In this document: positions 5,433-7,183 of the stretch, one piece after another
How positions within the stretch are numbered: position 1 is the stretch's first letter
Layout of the letters: every line of letters starts with the position of its first letter
Assembly (NCBI GenBank): GCA_013331265.1
Contig: DUGS01000071.1
Span: forward strand, 1 to 7,183
From: Methanosarcina sp.
GTDB lineage: Archaea; Halobacteriota; Methanosarcinia; Methanosarcinales; Methanosarcinaceae
Length of the DNA: 7,183 nucleotides
Direction of reading: 5' to 3'
Notes under the pieces: model-generated
Told to the model about the DNA's origin: nothing
The model's input: the letters and a program-made list of their open reading frames with translations, nothing else
Database searches by the model: none
Made by a program: the position numbers and the translations under genes

Positions 5433-5458
5433 CTTTTTTATCAGTACGTTTATCTAAC
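5433..5458 (+). promoter_or_regulatory. Candidate promoter of the FKBP cluster
   Basis: Two TATA-like sites precede the first FKBP gene: CTTTTTTATC (5433-5442), which would start transcription near TGC at 5460-5462, and GTTTATCTAA (5449-5458), which would start it about 5480. Both predict a leader of about 25 nt or less. No Shine-Dalgarno motif precedes the ATG at 5487, fitting a short-leader or leaderless message. Confidence 0.4.
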
Positions 5459-5486
5459 ATGCTCTCGTTTTGTCGTATTGATCGTT

Positions 5487-5969
5487 ATGACTGAAGATGC
5501 AATAAAAAATTCGGATAAAAAAGTCGAAAAAGGAGATGCAGTATCCGTTCATTATGTGGGAAAACTGGAGGATGGCACGGTTTTCGACACATCGGAAAAG
5601 GAAGCGGCCTTAGATGCAGGGATATACAACGAAATGAGGGATTACAAACCCCTGACATTTACCGTGGGAGCAGGGCAGATGATTAAAGGCTTTGACGAGG
5701 GTGTTGTCGGAATGAAAATGGGAGAGGAAAAAACCCTTAAAATCCCTCCAGAAGAAGCATATGGGGAACACATGGAAGAGTATGTAAGGGAACTGCCACG
5801 AAATGCTGTTAATTTTATTCCGGAAGTAGGAATGCAGCTGGCTACGGAGACAGGACTCAGGGGCACTATAACAGAAGTAAGCGAGGAAAATTTTGTTGTG
5901 GATTTCAACCACTCACTTGCGGGCAAGACACTGATATTTAAAGTAAAAGTCGTTTCATTGGAGGCATGA
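5487..5969 (+). CDS. FKBP-type peptidyl-prolyl cis-trans isomerase, SlyD-like, cytosolic
   Basis: A 160-residue enzyme that should catalyse cis-trans isomerisation of Xaa-Pro bonds and act as a folding helper in the cytosol. The FKBP core has YVGK (Tyr23), DGTVFD (Phe33, Asp34), LTFTVGAGQMIKGFDEGV (Met65-Ile66, Phe69) and PPEEAYGE (Tyr92), matching the known ligand-pocket positions. Between Tyr92 and NHSLAGKTL (141-149) sits the insert-in-flap domain typical of SlyD and archaeal short FKBPs, which binds unfolded chains. There is no His-rich tail as in bacterial SlyD, and no signal peptide. I chose ATG 5487; the in-frame TTG at 5478 adds only three residues, and neither has a Shine-Dalgarno site. 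Its TGA is 6 bases before the next FKBP gene, so the two are probably cotranscribed. Confidence 0.93.
   Translation: MTEDAIKNSDKKVEKGDAVSVHYVGKLEDGTVFDTSEKEAALDAGIYNEMRDYKPLTFTVGAGQMIKGFDEGVVGMKMGEEKTLKIPPEEAYGEHMEEYVRELPRNAVNFIPEVGMQLATETGLRGTITEVSEENFVVDFNHSLAGKTLIFKVKVVSLEA
5960..5964 (+). promoter_or_regulatory. Ribosome-binding site of the lipoprotein FKBP
   Basis: GGAGG sits inside the last codons of the upstream FKBP gene, 11 bases before the ATG at 5976. This is the evidence that the second gene is translated from the shared message. A nearer ATG at 5966 is in a different frame. Confidence 0.6.
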
Positions 5970-5975
5970 AAAAAA

Positions 5976-6530
5976 ATGAGGGCCGGGAGAAATACAATTT
6001 ATTTTATGACAATACTGCTTCTGGTGAGCACAATTTTTATAAGCGGATGCACTGATAACGGGATCGGAGAAGGGAGAGCCGTAAAGTCAGGCGATACTGT
6101 CCAGGTAGATTATACAGCAAAGTTCGAAAACGGCACAGTTTTTGACACTTCAATAGAAGAGGTAGCAAAGGAAGCAGGCATATATGACGCACGGAGAGAA
6201 TATATCCCCCTTAACTTTACTGTTGGATCTGATCAGGTAATCAAGGGCTTTGACGAAGGACTGATCGGAATGAAAAAAGGAGAAGAGAAAAACCTGACCA
6301 TTCCTCCTGAGAAAGCTTATGGAGAATACAACGAAAGCTGGGTCCAGGCAGTCCCTCTTGAGGAACTGAACATGCCAGAGAAACCTGAAGTAGGACAGGT
6401 ATACAGCAGCATATACGGAGGCCAGTTCAAAGTCATTGCTGTAAATGAAACGCATGTTACTTTTGACCCTAACCCCGAACTCGCAGGCAAGACTCTTGTT
6501 TTCGATATAAAGCTTGTATCAATCAAGTAA
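5976..6530 (+). CDS. FKBP-type peptidyl-prolyl isomerase, lipoprotein, extracytoplasmic
   Basis: A 184-residue SlyD-type FKBP with an export signal. Arg residues at 2 and 5, a hydrophobic stretch (7-21) and the lipobox ISGC (22-25) predict lipid attachment at Cys25 and an anchored enzyme on the outer face of the membrane. The core keeps Tyr46, NGTVFD (Phe56, Asp57), FTVG, VIKGFDEG (Val88-Ile89, Phe92) and AYGE (Tyr115), then an insert-in-flap domain (about 116-166) and LAGKTLVFDIKLVS. Five N-x-S/T sequons (N52, N80, N106, N119, N157) fit N-glycosylation outside the cell. The usual NH before LAGK is NP here. It probably isomerises prolines in secreted or surface proteins; whether it shares substrates with the nearby surface protein is unknown. 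Paralogous to the flanking FKBPs. Confidence 0.92.
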   Translation: MRAGRNTIYFMTILLLVSTIFISGCTDNGIGEGRAVKSGDTVQVDYTAKFENGTVFDTSIEEVAKEAGIYDARREYIPLNFTVGSDQVIKGFDEGLIGMKKGEEKNLTIPPEKAYGEYNESWVQAVPLEELNMPEKPEVGQVYSSIYGGQFKVIAVNETHVTFDPNPELAGKTLVFDIKLVSIK

Positions 6531-6658
6531 ATTTTAAACAAATTGAACCGGTTTAAAACCCGGCCACATTTCTTTAAAAAAGATGCGTCCTTCTGGTGGC
6601 CAGAGAAAGTTTCAGGATTGCCGGGAAGCCTATAAAAAAATAAACAGGAGAAAGGATA
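6531..6658 (+). promoter_or_regulatory. Intergenic spacer with possible internal promoter for the third FKBP
   Basis: This 128-bp gap contains CTTTAAAAAA (6573-6582), a possible box A that would give a leader of about 50 nt, and a small stem TCTGG/CCAGA (6594-6598/6602-6606). GAACCGGTTTAAAACC near 6545-6560 is partly self-complementary. AGGAG (6646-6650), 8 bases before the ATG, is a clear ribosome-binding site. The third FKBP may have its own transcript or be the tail of the operon. Confidence 0.35.
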
Positions 6659-7147
6659 ATGGAGAACTCTCGTACTGTCAAAAAGGGAGATTATCTCCTT
6701 ATTGACTATACTGGAAAATTTGAGGACGGAACAGTATTTGACACCACTATAAAAGAAAAAGCTCTTGAAGCTGGAATATACAGTGAAGAAAAGGAATACA
6801 GGCCTTTCTTTTTCAGGACAGATACCCGGCAGGTGATAAAAGGAATTGAAACAGGGGTGCTTGGAATGAGGGAAGGAGAAGAAAAAACCCTTAAAATCCC
6901 CCCTGGAGAAGCCTACGGAGAATATAAAGATTATCTCGTCCAGAAAATCCCTCTTTCCCGGCTTGAACTGAAGGAACCCCCAGAACCAGGAAAAATTATC
7001 ATAACCCCTGGAGGAAGAATAGTTAAAGTGCTTGATTCCAACGAAACTTACGCTACCATTGACTTCAACCATGAGCTTGCAGGCAAAACTCTGATCCTTG
7101 AAATAAAAATTGTCTCCTTTGTGAACAGACCTTTAAATGCAAACTGA
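6659..7147 (+). CDS. FKBP-type peptidyl-prolyl isomerase, SlyD-like, divergent pocket
   Basis: A 162-residue third FKBP paralogue without a signal peptide, so cytosolic. It keeps YTGK (Tyr17), DGTVFD (Phe27, Asp28), IPPGEAYGEY (Tyr86), an insert-in-flap domain (about 87-137) and NHELAGKTL (137-145). It differs in the strand and helix that line the pocket. The FTVGxxQ of its neighbours is FRTDTRQ, and GFDEG is GIETG, so the aromatic residue corresponding to Trp59 of human FKBP12 is Ile63. Bacterial SlyD has Leu there, so activity is not excluded. AGGAG at 6646-6650 supports the ATG. A 20-base identical stretch shared with the first FKBP gene (5727-5746 and 6881-6900) marks their relationship. 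The C-terminal NRPLNAN is an extra tail. Confidence 0.92.
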   Translation: MENSRTVKKGDYLLIDYTGKFEDGTVFDTTIKEKALEAGIYSEEKEYRPFFFRTDTRQVIKGIETGVLGMREGEEKTLKIPPGEAYGEYKDYLVQKIPLSRLELKEPPEPGKIIITPGGRIVKVLDSNETYATIDFNHELAGKTLILEIKIVSFVNRPLNAN

Positions 7148-7183
7148 TCCGGAGACAGCTGATCTTGAAATATAGATGATCTT
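7148..7183. other. Window end after the FKBP cluster
   Basis: Only 36 bases follow the third FKBP stop codon. I see no terminator, start codon context or repeat in them that could be called. Confidence 0.5.

Noticed and set aside
5478..5486. TTG at 5478 as the start of the first FKBP
   Set aside because: It adds only three residues, has no Shine-Dalgarno site, and the ATG at 5487 gives the usual FKBP N-terminus.
6317..7072. A 251-codon minus-strand open frame across two FKBP genes
   Set aside because: Long, but antisense to two well-supported FKBP genes and their spacer; its Phe/Ser-rich translation mirrors the Glu/Lys-rich codons on the other strand.

Overview
The window looks like a stretch of a methanogenic archaeon's chromosome, most likely Methanosarcina or a close relative. 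This is inferred from several features. Promoters are of the archaeal TATA-box type, some with no Shine-Dalgarno site. The intergenic DNA is AT-rich. There is a secreted beta-helix/PKD protein with what looks like a PGF-pre-PGF domain, and there are archaeal SlyD-type FKBPs with an insert-in-flap domain. No species-level marker is present. Stop codons among the clear genes are TAA or TGA; TAG occurs only in one small membrane-protein gene, once inside it and once at its end.

Layout: positions 4-80 carry tRNA-Ile(GAT) on the minus strand, with CCA encoded. Positions 304-375 carry tRNA-Ala(GGC) on the plus strand, without CCA, behind a clear box A. A small gene for an unrecognised, roughly five-helix membrane protein (481-1002, +) is interrupted at codon 9 by an in-frame TAG. 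It ends in a hairpin plus T-run that encloses its terminal TAG. It converges on a large minus-strand gene (1273-3420) for an exported and anchored surface protein, made of a signal peptide, a NosD/pectate-lyase-like beta-helix, two PKD domains, a Ser/Gly linker, a PGF-pre-PGF-like domain and a C-terminal membrane segment. A perfect 12-bp stem lies just past its stop.

A 494-bp divergent intergenic region (3421-3914) holds an inverted repeat that brackets a TATA-like site for the surface-protein gene. On the other side it holds plus-strand TATA boxes, a perfect 13-bp tandem duplication and a hairpin with a U-run in the probable leader of the next gene. The plus-strand genes that follow encode an HdeD/DUF308 membrane protein (3915-4484), an SdpI/DUF1648 membrane protein on a probably leaderless transcript (4627-5280), and three consecutive FKBP-type prolyl isomerases: cytosolic (5487-5969), lipoprotein (5976-6530) and cytosolic (6659-7147).

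The right half reads as an envelope and protein-folding neighbourhood: two small integral membrane proteins of stress/immunity families, then a tandem FKBP family whose middle member has been moved outside the cell and carries five N-glycosylation sequons. The points most worth checking are the amber codon (pyrrolysine, decay, or a different start), the structured divergent intergenic region, and the divergence among the three FKBPs.
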